Of a DNA stretch of 64,000 bases, positions 20,672-32,224 are shown in pieces. Within the stretch, counting starts at the first letter, position 1. Each line of letters begins with the position of its first letter. Both the position numbers and the translations under genes were made by a program. The notes beneath the pieces were generated by a model. It did not search any database, was not told the origin of the DNA, and saw nothing but the letters and a program-made list of their open reading frames with translations. Source of the stretch: Lyophyllum atratum (lineage: Eukaryota > Basidiomycota > Agaricomycetes > Agaricales > Lyophyllaceae); assembly GCA_014905825.1 (NCBI GenBank), contig JACGCN010000025.1:682001-746000 (forward strand), in the 5' to 3' direction.

Positions 20672-22507
20672 ATGAGGTCCTCGAGCTCAGCCCTTGCCAG
20701 CAAACGGCCTTTTTCACCCTCGGCGGCTCCCAGTGGAGATCTGACCACATTTCCTCTTCCAGTCGAAGTTATCCAACGAGTACTCGTCTTCTGTCGCCCT
20801 TGGGATGTAATCGCCTTTTCCCGCACTTGCCACCTGGCTTATACGATTGTCTTCGACTTTTCTGATCAGCATCTATGGCGCGAACTGTTCTTATCTTATC
20901 CGTTCGACGACCCTCGCCAGGCTTTGGACATCGCACAAGCTGGGGACTCGCCGTCAATTGACTGGAGGCAGAAAACCATTGGAAGGTTGACGGCCGAGTG
21001 GGTGGCTAAATCTCCCCCGACACCTAATTGCCAGACTTCACGTGCCCTACAAGCTTTCATTTCCATGGTGCAGGACGTTTCTCCCATGATTCAGGGTCGT
21101 ATGGCAGTGGGATCACATAATTTAGAGTGGCTGGAACGTGTTCTTCGGCAATCCGACATCCTCGATATCGAGATTGAGGCCCCGCGCTCCGAAGGCATGC
21201 CTTATGCCCAGCTGAGGGCATATCTCGCCCTCTCCCTTGATGAACGCGCCGATGAGAGAACCCGACTTCGTTTAGAAGCGCGTCGCAAACGGAGCAGAAT
21301 ATATGTCTACAATGTGCGCAATTACGGTGGCCGGAATTGGGGCCCGTTTCTGCCAGATGATACTGTTGACTGGATACACATGGAGCACATCATCAATGTC
21401 ATTGTGATGAATCTCCGTGAGCTGCCGGGTATGTGGTCTACTATCAAGCCCCCACTCGGTCTCGCGGCAATCCGTCCCTACTCTGCACCAAGCACTGGCC
21501 TGGAAAGCTCTCTGGATTGGGCCGGAGTCGAGGGTATGCTGTTTTCTTTCTCAGTTGGTAGCCCCCGCTCAAGGACCCGTCATACACTTCTCAGGAACCT
21601 GGAGACGATATGTTTCCTTCATGGATTTCCGGTCAGTTGCCAGTCTGCTAATTAGTTGAAAACCACTGACGCTCCTGACTTAGTGACCTCTATGGTGTGT
21701 TACTGTAACTTATCCCTTCTACTGAGCTTGGAACTGAAACAGTTTGACCTTGCAGCCTTTAACGTGCGTTCACCTTCTGTCTGCATTCATTGATACTAAA
21801 TATGCTATGTAGTTTGACTTCAACCGACAACTTGGGCTTGACCCTACCTTCTTTGATTGCCCACAATTTCGTGAGGGTACAAGGCTCTTAGAGCTCAAAC
21901 TACATGTGATAGCCAAGGACCAATCTCGTTTTCGCGACCATCGGCGGTCAAACACGTCCACGAGAGGCATCGATGGCAAATATCCTCCTATATACTTTGC
22001 CGGTACCTCCAAAGGTGTCAAACAGAGTACTGTCATGGAAGGAATGGTTCACATGAGCCCCGACGGTGTCGTGCGCTGGGAATTTGTAAGTGGTTATCCA
22101 GTTCCTAAACCGGATTCAGTACGCCTGATACTTTGTTATCAAGGATTCCACGCATCCTGGCGGTGCGCGGTGGTGGTACGCATCCATGTACTTTCTGACA
22201 ATCAATCATGCATTGATCACCGTGTCATAGCTCGGACGGTGCGCAAATTGGTCATATCGCGAGTGCAACTGGGGTCGCGGGTATCTGGACAACAAATAAT
22301 CGCTGCAGGGGTCAGTAAATCCAAACTATTTATAGCGATGCGTACTTGATTGCAGAAATACCAAACATTTTTGCAGATGACGCCGTCGGTGAGATCCTGT
22401 TCTCAGCCAGTTGTCGGACTAGACTTACCAGATTTTATGAAGGACCGTTTTGGCTCTGGAAGGTCAGAGAAGATTGCCCCGTCCAGCTCATGGAATTTTC
22501 CAGGTAA
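20672..22507 (+). CDS. F-box domain protein
   Basis: Probable substrate receptor of an SCF ubiquitin ligase. After a Ser-rich leader (MRSSSSALASKRPFSPSAAP) the F-box occupies about residues 26-72: FPLPVEVIQRVLVFCRPWDV, AFSRTCHLAYTIV, HLWRELFLSYPFDDPRQAL. The long C-terminal region matches a basidiomycete F-box class with an HMEHIINVIVMN block and later GTWRRYVSFMDFRDLY, TRLLELKLHVI, YPPIYFAGTS, GMVHMSPDGVVRW and WLWKVREDC. The intron acceptor after WAGVE is probably the TAG near 21562, which keeps the conserved GTWRR frame. It ends with TAA at 22505-22507, 200 bp from the convergent dienelactone hydrolase stop. The target protein is unknown. Confidence 0.82.
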
Positions 22508-22710
22508 ATGTAGAGAGGTCAGCCGGTCCATTATTCTTCTTGCATAAGCGCACTCTCATGAGGCTTCCTATAGAATATCTATCCTCGGTTCTTGTTTCAG
22601 ACATTTCTTCGATCTTATTTGGGACTATACACGTATTTTCATGGATTCGACTATATTTTACAAGTGTTCGCTGGATCGTTTTGGTTTTCCTATACAGTTT
22701 TCTTTCCGGA

Positions 22711-23892
22711 TCAAGCGAAGGTAGTACAGAAGAAGTTGGCCAATCTGGCATACACATCCTCATATCTGTAAACCACCGCGTGTCAACGAACAGGCCATGC
22801 ATATGGATACAGAGGATCGAAAACTCACTCTTTCTTATTTTCTGCATTCTTGAGGTCGCCTCGAGCAGCTGCGAATCCATGGAACCTGTTGCTGAGATGA
22901 ATGGGAGGATCCCACTGTATAAGTCCAGATCCTCACATGTTCGGGTACTTTTTATGGTCATTCTTCGCCGCGAACGGCTTCTTACTGATGATGTCAAGTA
23001 TTTTGTTGTACTGACGGAATCCAATCAGATTGTAGAGGAAACCCGGTCAACGTTAGTGCTCACCTCATCGGCTGGCTCATCTTTGGTGACGTAGATGCCC
23101 AAAGGAACGGTTAGCTTCTCGGCGTCCGCAGCCGAAAGCATTCTAGAGAGAAGAAAATATGACGTCAAAGCTTCGGGCTAAACATGATCGGAGACGAACG
23201 CAGGATGAACAATTGCTACAGAGGTGAAAGGGGTGGAAGGACCGCCAGCAGAAATGGTGACCTTGCCTCCTGAACGTCGTCATACATGTTAGCAACTTTC
23301 AAACGCGAACATCAAAGAATATTGTACCCCAACAAAAACCATAGGCACCAATCTTCTTGGCCCCATTAGCCTTGAGGGTATGACCAAAGGAGGTGAGTTT
23401 CTCGATAGCCTTCGGCGGGCTAGCAGTGCTACCGAAGAAGGCTTGGATGTCGGCCTTGTCCTTCTCTGTCTGGGGAGGAAATTTCTCAGGAGGGAACGGG
23501 GGGTCTGGCTCGAAGAAATCAGGCATGTAAACCGTCGCCTTCAAAGCAGAAGCAACTATATCTGCTCCTTGCTGCGTCTGTGGGAAATACCTGCATGATC
23601 AGAAGGTTGAGCGGTCTTCGCGGGGAGATTCAAGTGCGAGCAAGAGCGTCGCCAAGGTTGAGAAGTCCCCTTACCCAAAGATATCGTAGACACAGACGAT
23701 CTTGTTCTCACTGCTCTCCGGACCTGTTACATAGACCCTTTTGAAGTTGCCGTACGGTTTGAACGAGCCCTTGGGAGTATAGTCGGATTGGACAGGTGGA
23801 ATTGTGCAGCAAGCCTTATTTGTGTTGTGGGTTGTGGTGGACATCGTTGCTGTACCGAAATGACGGACGATGGAACGAAGGCGGGGAAGCAT
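22711..23892 (-). CDS. Dienelactone hydrolase family protein
   Basis: Alpha/beta hydrolase of the carboxymethylenebutenolidase type. The first Met (23892) yields MLPRLRSIVRHFGTAT, a plausible mitochondrial presequence. A second Met at 23844 (MSTTTHNTNKACC) would give a cytosolic form of the usual length. Recognisable blocks are KIVCVYDIFG, VYMPDFFEPDPPFPPEKFP, the nucleophile-Cys elbow IGAYGFCWGG, VAIVHPAF, the Asp region VPLGIYVTKDEPADE and the catalytic His in NMFHGFAAARGDL. Late exons end EYEDVYARLANFFCTTFA, with TGA at the complement of 22711-22713. Several short introns. The Cys-Asp-His triad looks complete. The substrate is unknown; fungal relatives are often annotated by homology only. 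Confidence 0.9.
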
Positions 23893-24774
23893 TGGTTCAT
23901 CCTAGTCATTGTCGCACCTACTTCTTGCATCATCATAACCGAAGCTTCCATCCTCCGTCATATCTGACGTTATGTAATGTCACGTGCAAGTCCTCATATA
24001 AACTTCCGACTTTTTTTCATCGTTGAATTCTTTCATAAACCCCTCACCGCGGCTCTGGCAGTCTTTGCTGAGTAACTCTTTATCGTGCTTCATCGACGAG
24101 GGTATGGTGCTTGGTGTGGGGATATCGATTCTGGAGCACAATTAAGCCGGAGCGTCTCCCAGCTTAGGCATTCATTGCACTGCGATGGAGTGGGAGATGC
24201 TTGACTATGGGGCTCGAACACATACATATATACCTTTGTATGCGATCTACATACTAGTATGCATCCTATCTGCGTCATTTGAGAAAGTGTTAAAAACTGG
24301 TGTATGGATCCATGTGAATGTCGACCTCAAGACACGTCCAACACTGGCAACAGTCCATTTCTCTCCTTCCATATGACACAACTCGCGCGCGAGCAACAGC
24401 CGCAGAACATGCAAAGAATAGGTCTACCGAAGCCTCTTGCTATGCATGTAGCATCTTGGTCCCGCCAGAAACAACTTGACATGGCATCACCCTCCGTCAT
24501 CTTCCCAACAGGCCCGACGCCATCGGCGACCGCAAGTCTCTTACGACCCTCAAAACCCGGTGCTGAGCTTATTCGAAACCTCTTGTTGTAATGTTTTGGC
24601 GGAAATAATAAGTTTATCGTTGGTATCTACTACATAAACTGTACGTATGCTACTAATGCATCCAATAATCGTAAAACATGATATCGCGTGGAGGTCGTAA
24701 TGAAGCGTGAAGAATCGCAAGAAAGATGGAGGTAAATATGGTACGGGTACAGCAGATCGTATGAGGAGGGTGTC
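23893..24774. other. Intergenic region upstream of dienelactone hydrolase
   Basis: An 882-bp gap between two minus-strand genes. It holds the promoter of the hydrolase and the 3' flank of the membrane-protein gene. Open frames of 60-95 codons here lack domains or coherent splice sites, so I call no gene. Confidence 0.45.
23965..23986 (-). promoter_or_regulatory. TGACGT and CACGTG motifs upstream of dienelactone hydrolase
   Basis: TGACGT (23965-23970) and the palindromic E-box CACGTG (23981-23986) lie 73-94 bases upstream of the first ATG (23892). They resemble bZIP and bHLH target cores. The function is inferred only from the motif and position. Confidence 0.35.
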
Positions 24775-25717
24775 CTATCTGTGCCTTCGTGAAAGCACTG
24801 TGCTGAAGAGCAGGTAAAAAGCAGCAACGACAAACTCCATGATAAGCGACATGACGAGGTATGTAATCCAGAGTCCGGTAATTGGGTTAAACTTGGCAAG
24901 GGTAGGATTCGAAGATGGCGAGGCGCCGAATAGGTCAGAAGCGGACCAGGCCGCAAGAACAGCATATGCGACGCGAACACCTAGGAATGGAAGTGCGAGA
25001 GTTATGCCTCCCAGTAGCTTTCACTAGTTTGAGCCAACGGTGAGATTGCGGTGAAGCAAGGAACATACCTTGCGACGATAACTGCGCATCTGGAAATGAT
25101 ACGACCAGCATCCGATATGTGCCAAGAAAAGAAACACATAAACTCCGGCAAAAATGCCTGCACTGGCACGGCGCAGTATCAAACCGATTTTCCCTTGATC
25201 AGGGCCAATGTGTGTCCCTAGCAGTCCACCTGCAATGGATAGTGCAAGTCCTACAATGACAGCGAGCCCAGCGAGTCGGAAGATGAGGGATACCCTGGAA
25301 ACTTCACTATAAGTGCTCTGACCCCTGAAAATCTTTCGTGAGGATCAAGGATGCTATTGTAGACATTTTCGCACATACGCTAGTCCAAGGAATCCTATCG
25401 TTGCGAGTAAAAGTGGAGCTAGTCCGGCGGCTTGTAGAATGTACGCAGCAATGAACAGGTCGATTTTTGGTTGGGCCACGAGCTCGGCTGCTAATATTAG
25501 GGCGCCCTCGGCGACCCGGACTATCCAAGATGTTGTAAGCAAGTGTGCAATCTGGTAACTTTTGGAGCTCACCCGCCGAAAATATGAAAAGGAAGAGCCA
25601 TCCTGCGTCACGCCTGAAGGCATAGCGCCAAACCAAATAGATTGTGAAGACGACAATAGGTGTATAGAATCCAATCTGCGCTGCGGCGAGTTTTCCATGA
25701 AGGTCTAGGGCGGGCAT
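24775..25717 (-). CDS. Polytopic (about 7-TM) fungal integral membrane protein
   Basis: Uncharacterised seven-helix protein resembling the fungal DUF7702-type family. The start at 25717 gives MPALDLHGKLAAAQIGFYTP, helix 1 (VVFTIYLVWRYAF), then the conserved RRDAGWLFLFIFS block. A GT-AG intron joins VRVAEGALILAAELVAQP, LFIAAYILQAAGLAPLLLAT and IGFLGLAY. Later exons give LAGLAVIVGLALSIAGGLLG, GIFAGVYVFLFLAHIGC and a last exon with ITGLWITYLVMSLIMEFVVA. It ends with TAG at the complement of 24775-24777. No catalytic motif is visible, and a receptor-like role would be speculation. The start region is divergent from LAS1 across 225 bp. Confidence 0.8.
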
Positions 25718-25942
25718 TTTACAGTTCTTGGGTATGGAAGGGTATACACGAGTCCACTGTACGGCCGAGGCTCAGAAGCGAGCTCCAAGGAACGCGACGC
25801 GGTGCTCAGAGGCAAACTCAAAAAACCAACATCAATCACGATCGGTCATACACGGCTGCTGATAGACACGTGGTAGATAAGATAAGATCAAGTTTTTTTG
25901 AAGTTGTAAAAAGTTCCGGCCCACATACCATTGCGAAGCGCC

Positions 25943-27627
25943 ATGAAACTTCCCCGTCGTGTGCCATGGGCGTCGATATCAGAAATAGAGCAGATTTGCT
26001 CCTGGATATACACCGACGAGAACGACATTGATGCGAAACTGCTTGCTATAAACAGAGTGGGTCACAAAATCCTGCCCAATTCTAGTCGTGACCTGTGTTT
26101 ATCTAGTTATCAGCCTGGAGAGCCGTTGCATATTTGCCACATGCGCTTGAATCTGCATTGTCACTTCTAGCTGCTATTGTTCAAGATAACACACAGATTG
26201 CACCCGCTTCTCAGCTCTCACTCCGACAAAGTTATTCAACAGCTATCATCAGGCTTGTGAACGGGCTCGTTGATCCTTTGCAACTTGGCGCGTACGCAAG
26301 GTCTATCGCTGCCATAGCCAACCAGCTGGGCCTCCCTCCATGGCTAGTTGAACTACGGCACGCAGCGACCCACGAAGATCTGCCCAGTATCGATCTGCTG
26401 CGTGAGGGGGCAAGGGAGGTACGTCGCGTCAGTCTCTCCCTCCCATTGCTGGAGAGTAATGGTATTATGGCAGTCAATGGTCTGGCTCCTCCACAATTAC
26501 TTCCTTCCCACCATAAACCCATCAACAGCGCCTGAATCACAGGTGGCTTTACGAACGTTGGAACCAACTTTGAAGCAGTACAAAAGTTTGTTGAAGATCA
26601 CAACCAGGGACGCGTCTCTCAGAACACAGTACAAACCAGCAGTACTATCTGTTATGAAGGATGTTGAAAGATGGATCGCTGAGGCGAGGGTGGCTGCCAA
26701 CATGGTAACGAGAGAGCTTGGCTGGGAGGCAACCACATCGGAGACATTGTTGGACTCTGAAGAAACAGATCCGAAGGAAAGGTGGGCATTGGAAAAACTC
26801 TGTGAAGCGTTGCTGGAGAAGGGTGCCCTCGTCCCCCTTTCAAAAAAGTAGGACTCGCTTTCATCTAGGTCGACACTAACTAACAATGACCTCAGGAAAA
26901 GAAGTTTCCCTGCAGATAGCTTCTCTCCACCGCAGTTTTCCATCACGCTCTGGGATCCTCTGCTGCAACATGTGCACAGCCTGCACTCTGACTTCTTCGC
27001 CGTTCTTGCTGGGCGTATCGTGTCGACTATTTGCCGAACGGAAAGCCAGCCGGATCCATCGTATGACATGTGTTTAGCTCGGTGGGCGTTATGGTCCATC
27101 GAAGCATGGGAAGGGGATGAATCACAGGTCGACTTTGATTTACGGAAAGAGGTGACTGTGTCATTGATGCAGTCGCTAGGCCCCAACATGCATACTCCAC
27201 AGGGAGATAGGAAAGCGTACGTCTGTCTCACTCTTTACATCCACCTGTGCAAATTGTTTTCGCATCAAGTGCCATGGCTCTCCTCGAGGCTCTGTGCACC
27301 GGCATCCCTCAACTGGAGACAGCCCTAGCCACACTAGAAACCATGTCTAGGAATATCTCGCCGAGTGTGAGTTACGCCTCTATCGACCCTACGCATTTAA
27401 CACAAAGGGAGCAGAACTGGAATCCACAAGACATGGTCGTGATGGACCAACGATTGAATACCCTCCTGTCTTCCAACTCCACTCCCGATTCATCGAAACC
27501 TTGGTCAGAATCACCAGCCAAACCTATGGACACGGCGATCAGCGAAGCACTACCAGGATGGAAACTGCTTGACAAAGGTAGTGGCTGGCGACCTTGTCCT
27601 ATCGGTGTACACTTCGCAACTGCCTGA
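25943..27627 (+). CDS. LAS1: Pre-rRNA endoribonuclease LAS1
   Basis: Nucleolar HEPN-type RNase that cuts ITS2 together with the GRC3 kinase during 60S maturation. ATG at 25943 gives MKLPRRVPWASISEIEQICS, matching the family start. The Las1 domain covers about the first 150 residues (ALSLLAAIVQDN; YSTAIIRLVNGLVDP; ARSIAAIANQLGLPPWLVEL). It contains the HEPN catalytic motif R-x4-H in RHAATHEDLPS. After a helical middle (SMVWLLHNYFLP, YKSLLKITTRDAS) comes a long variable C-terminus (KRSFPADSFSPPQFSITLWD, VLAGRIVSTI) ending GWKLLDKGSGWRPCPIGVHF. TGA at 27625-27627. Five or six introns. The catalytic Arg and His are present. Confidence 0.88.
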
Positions 27628-27818
27628 AGAAACTAGTGTGCCATTATATATCCCGATCATAAAACCCAAAAAAACCATAAAGGTGTGAGGATGCTAAACT
27701 AAGAGATGTGATGCATTGATGAAAATGTCATGGAAAATCATAATCGGCTGGCACCCAATCGTCGTTGCTCATTCCATCACGAGAGCAGAGGAGAGCTGCG
27801 AAGGCAGACTTCTCACGT

Positions 27819-29878
27819 CTAGGTGGGAGGGCGAGGGGATGGAACCATGTGTGTTTTATTCAGTGTCCGTGGCCTCCTCTGCTGAGGTTCATCTCGGGCT
27901 GCATGAGCTAGTACGTCTTGCCGCTCATCATGGTTACTCAGAAGTGCTTCACCCTCACTCCCGCTGTGGGCGCCTCCCGAGCCGCGGTACCGTGGCGGAA
28001 GCTCCACGATCTCTGTGTCGTCGGGGTGATATACAGACAGGGGGGCTGTTCCGCCATCATGTCGAACAATGTACCCTCGGGTTGAGCTGGAGCTGGAGCT
28101 ACTAGCATTCATGCGGGTTTCCCGGGGTGCAAGTAACCTTGGGTCTTGCGGATGATATTCTTTCCGAGGAGCAGTGTCAACGCGACCATCCTTGGCTGGC
28201 ATAACAAAGGGCTCGATCTGGTATCGTGATGGACCAGGGGACAGATCGCTGAGTAAGGAGCTGTTGTTGTTGTTGGAGGGGTTACTGCTGGCTAAGGAGG
28301 TATCTTGGGCGTGACCGGAGATGGCTATCGACGACACAGGTCTGTATTGGGAGAATGAAGAATTGGAAGGCGCCCCGCCAACAGGTGTGAGTAGATGTGA
28401 AGCCGAACTGAGGTGCATGAAGGCTCCACGAAGCTCTTTGCGCCGCCGATATTTCATGAAGATGTAGGCAGATGCAATGCCCAAGAGGGATCCAATAACA
28501 AGCCCCCCGACTCCCGCTCCCACCGTCACGCTGGGTCCAACCCACGTCTCGGAGCTAAGGGCAGGATATGAGTTGTGAATACGCCTGTAAAGGAAGTGAT
28601 CAGCGTACCTGACATCGTCCAATGCCAAACAAGCAGTTCGTCCTCCGCCCCCACTGTGAAGAGGTCCGTGAGACCAAACGTTGCCTAGAGAATCGACGAC
28701 GCCGATGAAGAATGGGGAGGCCCAGGATAGAGAGACTGTCCAGTTCATGCTCGCCATGTCGTTGGTAGTAATGTTGTAGGGAGAATGTAACGCTGGGGCA
28801 ACCTAGACGCGTGAGTCAACGAATTAGGCTCTGACATCCGTAGTATCCAGGCCTACAGTGAGGGTGTACGGTGGTGTACCGTTTTTTGGAGAGATAGAAA
28901 TATCGGTGCACTACGCGAGAGAATAGAATGAGAGATAAGGTATGGATATATATAGAACGACTGGATTGACCTGCTCGACCCAACCAAACTGAAACAAGGG
29001 ACCGTTGGCCACAACTGCCTCAATGTCAAGAGAACCGAGAGGCAATGTAAGATTCTGGCACGTGGGCGGTTCCTCGATGGTCGATGGAATTACGGTGTAG
29101 ATCGCTTGACATCCGCCAGTGTTCCCGTTCTGATCAAACTACGGTGGATACATGAGTGAAATGCGTGACTGGGAAGGCTCTTTTTCACGCACCATACATA
29201 CTTGATACTAAGGCAGGAGAAATGTAGGGCAGCTCCTTTCAAGGAATATTGCATTATTCACCTGTGTACTGGGCGCGAAGGGCACAGCCCAGTTCTGGGC
29301 ATGTCGTAAGACCTTGTGATACCATGGACGTTTATAAGAACATACAAAACCGAGTCCGGAGCCTGCAGCGACAATGAAGGGGAAAATGAATGTCCTGGAC
29401 ACATGCAGATATCAGAGCTGCAACTGCTGGCAGCAAGCAATGCGATCTCACGAGGTGTAAATTTGTAGGAAATATGGTGGGGTAGGGTTTGGTCTGTTCA
29501 AGACCTTGAGATATTATGTCAAACTGCCCTAGGCTTGTCAAATAGCTACCCAGTTGCTGTGCTCCGTTCCCAAGTAATATGTATCGTTTCGCACTGAGCT
29601 GTGGGACGTCTTATAAGTTCCTGACAAGTGATGGCGAAGGAAATAACCTCGACGTACCGGTAATGGGAACCGGAACGGGCTGCGCAGGTGAGCTGTAGTT
29701 GAAGAAGAAAGACTGGATGTGTTTCGAAGATGAAAATGTTTTCGCGCAGAGACAACAACGTCGAGGGTATTACCTGTGTAAGAAAAGGCGTGTACGAGGC
29801 GCGTGTTAGCGGCAAAAATATCGAGCAGGCCAGGAGGAAGAATGGAAATGCATGAAGAGAACGGTTGGGCAACTCCAT
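27819..29878 (-). CDS. Single-pass membrane protein, basidiomycete family
   Basis: Signal peptide MELPNRSLHAFPFFLLACSI starting at 29878. An N-terminal ectodomain is split over many short exons; readable pieces are PAQPVPVPIT, QCETIHITW, FIVAAGSGLGF, VPFAPSTQ, GNTGGCQAIYTVIPS, CTDISISPKNGTPPYTLTV, SPYNITTNDMASMNWTVSLS and WASPFFIGVVDSLGN. One transmembrane helix follows (VTVGAGVGGLVIGSLLGIAS plus AYIFM), then KYRRRKELRG. The last exon encodes a long disordered Ser/Asn/Pro-rich cytosolic tail. Such ectodomains recur widely in Agaricomycetes without assigned function. Cys pairing and sequons suggest a surface protein; ligand and role are unknown. Exact intron borders in the 5' half are uncertain. 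Confidence 0.78.
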
Positions 29879-30315
29879 CGAGGGTAGCCAAGGCCAACGT
29901 CCAAGCTTGCAAGGATGAACAGAGTTGCAACACCTGTGCGGCTGTGCCTTGTTAACAACTTTACCATGTTTATACTGTGATCGGTGGCGGTGTGCGCGGA
30001 ATCCGAAAGACGCGGGTGTGATCTACAATACTCTAGATTCATACAAGATTCATAAAATAGTTGGAGGCTGATATATGATACTTGATACCAGCACCTCCAG
30101 TCAGGCATCTATCTAGGGAACATCTGCTTATGCCGCTGTTGCCACAGTCTGTCCGAATATTCCTCGAAAGCACTCAAATATGTACTCGATGGATTATATA
30201 ATAATCTGAGATCTAGAACCTGCGTCACTGATATTTGGTCAAACCAGTCAGCTCCGTGGCCGCTCTTTCGATGGTGCCGCCGTGACTGCACAGTTGCTCT
30301 TCCTTCTCACCTCCA
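29879..30315. other. Divergent promoter region
   Basis: A 437-bp gap between the divergent membrane-protein and SYLF-SH3 genes. No further gene was seen. Confidence 0.45.
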
Positions 30316-32099
30316 TGAAGCTCAACAGTCCCCTTCCACAACCCCTCTCGAAAGAATGTACCAAGGCTGCAAGAATATGTGAGTGGCAATGTTGCTACCT
30401 GCCTGGGCATACGCTGGAAGCTGATCTGCCCGCACGGATCTCTAGTCAAGTCTTTCGTTGACGGTAGCAACAACGGCCTCGACGGCGTTATCCCTCGATC
30501 TGTTCTGGATAACGCCAAAGGATTTGCCATCTTCACTGTGTTCAAAGCCGGGTTTCTTTTCTCTGCCCGAGCAGGCAGTGGCATTGTAATCGCTAGGCTC
30601 CATGACGGAAGTAAGCCGATCCTACGCTCGGTCTTAGTCTGATCCTGATTTCTACAGGATGGTCTGCACCGAGTGCGATAGGAACAGCAGGCCTAGGTGC
30701 TGGTGGCCAGGCCGGCGCAGAAATGACAGACTTCCTAATTGTGCTGAACAGTCGTTCTGTAGGTCATATTGTAGCTTTTATCATACCTGCCTCATTGACA
30801 CCTTTCGTCGTCCAGGCCATTGTAAGTGGTTCTTATCTTCACGTGCCTATCTCAATGGAGCCAAACACGTTGAAACCTAGCAAACATTTATGGCTGCCGG
30901 TTCCATCACACTTGGAGGTAACTTGAGCATCGCGCTTGGGCCTCTGGGTCGGAACGGCGAAGCTATCGGCTCCGTCAACACTAGCGGTAAAGTCGCTGCA
31001 ATGTATTAACTGTTCGCTATGGATAGTCCTTCTTGCTTTCTAACGATTTCACACAGGTACAGTTATTCGAAGACCCGGGGGCTTTTCGGAGGGATTTCAG
31101 TCGAAGGCTCTGTCATCATGGAGCGCCAAGACGCAAACGCAATGGCATATAAGTCTCCTGTCACTGCTCGGCTCCTTCTCGGTGGGGCTGTAGACCCTCC
31201 AGAATGGGCTTCCGACTTGATACAAACCCTGGATTCATGTACAGGTATGCCTGGTGGTAGGAAGTGGATCGAAGATGGGACTACAGACGACGGTACCTAT
31301 GCTTTCGGGGGTCAGGCAAGTCCTGGTGCAGAACCCAGCACTTCATATCTTCGGAAGAAACGGAAGAGCGAGCAGTCATTTCCTCCAAGTACATGGGGAA
31401 GTCCCAAAAATTCCGGATCGTACTTTTCGTCCACTGATGAGATACCACGGACAAGTAGTCGAGAACCTGCCACCACGTGGGATCACGTTGATCCATCGTT
31501 CCCCTTTGAAGCTCGATTCGAATCGGACTTCACTCCATCGCCCCATTCTATCCGGCATGCACGCCTCAGTCATTCCATCTCTTACGCAGCAACGTCGCCC
31601 CTCGACTTACCAGATGACGATTCCGCTACCTCTCGCTCCCATACACGGTCACACAGCATGGCAAGCCCGAGGTACACAAACCCATCGCCTTCCAATCCTT
31701 TCACTAGCTCCAGCACTTATTCTCCCAGGTTGAGCCACTATGCCGATGACAAGCGCGCCACGCCTTCTATCGCACCAAAACCGGAATTAGTCAAACCACT
31801 TCAGCCGCATGAAGGCATTGCGCGTGCTATTGCCCTCTACGATTTTCAAGCTGTTGAGGTAAGTCTATATAGCTCATTGATCGATTGCGACTGATCTTGG
31901 AATGCATTAGCCTGGTGATTTATCCTTCTCGAAAGGCGATGTCATTACCATAGTAGAGAAAAGCAAGAGTAGCCAGGACTGGTAGGTCTACCTACCAATT
32001 TCCGAACTTACCTGTCCAGCCTGATCCATCCGTAGGTGGACCGGAAAATTTGGTGTCAACCGAGGTATCTTCCCTGCGAATTTTGTTGAAGTTGTCTGA
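30316..32099 (+). CDS. LSB3: SYLF (Ysc84) plus SH3 actin-patch protein
   Basis: Orthologue of yeast Lsb3/Ysc84 (animal SH3YL1), an actin- and phosphoinositide-binding endocytic protein. Short first exon MKLNSPLPQPLSKECTKAAR, then the SYLF domain (about residues 22-230): LDGVIPRSVLDNAKGFAIFT, KAGFLFSARAGSGIVIARL, WSAPSAIGTAGLGAGGQAGA, TDFLIVLNSR, GGNLSIALGPLGRNGEA, YSKTRGLFGGISVEGS and ANAMAYKSPVTARLLLGG. A Ser/Pro-rich disordered linker (31240-31790) leads to a C-terminal SH3: ALYDFQAVEPGDLSFSKGDV, SQDWWTGKFG, RGIFPANFVEVV. TGA 32097-32099. All SH3 ligand-groove residues (ALYDF, WW, P-N-F/Y) are present. It is convergent with the helicase gene at 32225. Confidence 0.93.
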
Positions 32100-32224
32100 T
32101 CTATCGCAAATGTAACACCAAATTAGAAGTATGTAGGATAGTAGGTCGTAGGTGACTAATTGTAATACTCATATACATCAATATGGTTCTCCGTCCAATC
32201 CTGCCGTGCTGTATGATAACCAAC

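Noticed and set aside
22450..23094. 214-codon plus-strand frame and a 178-codon minus frame
   Set aside because: Both overlap dienelactone hydrolase exons, which are supported by the conserved His region and proper splice joins in a different minus frame.
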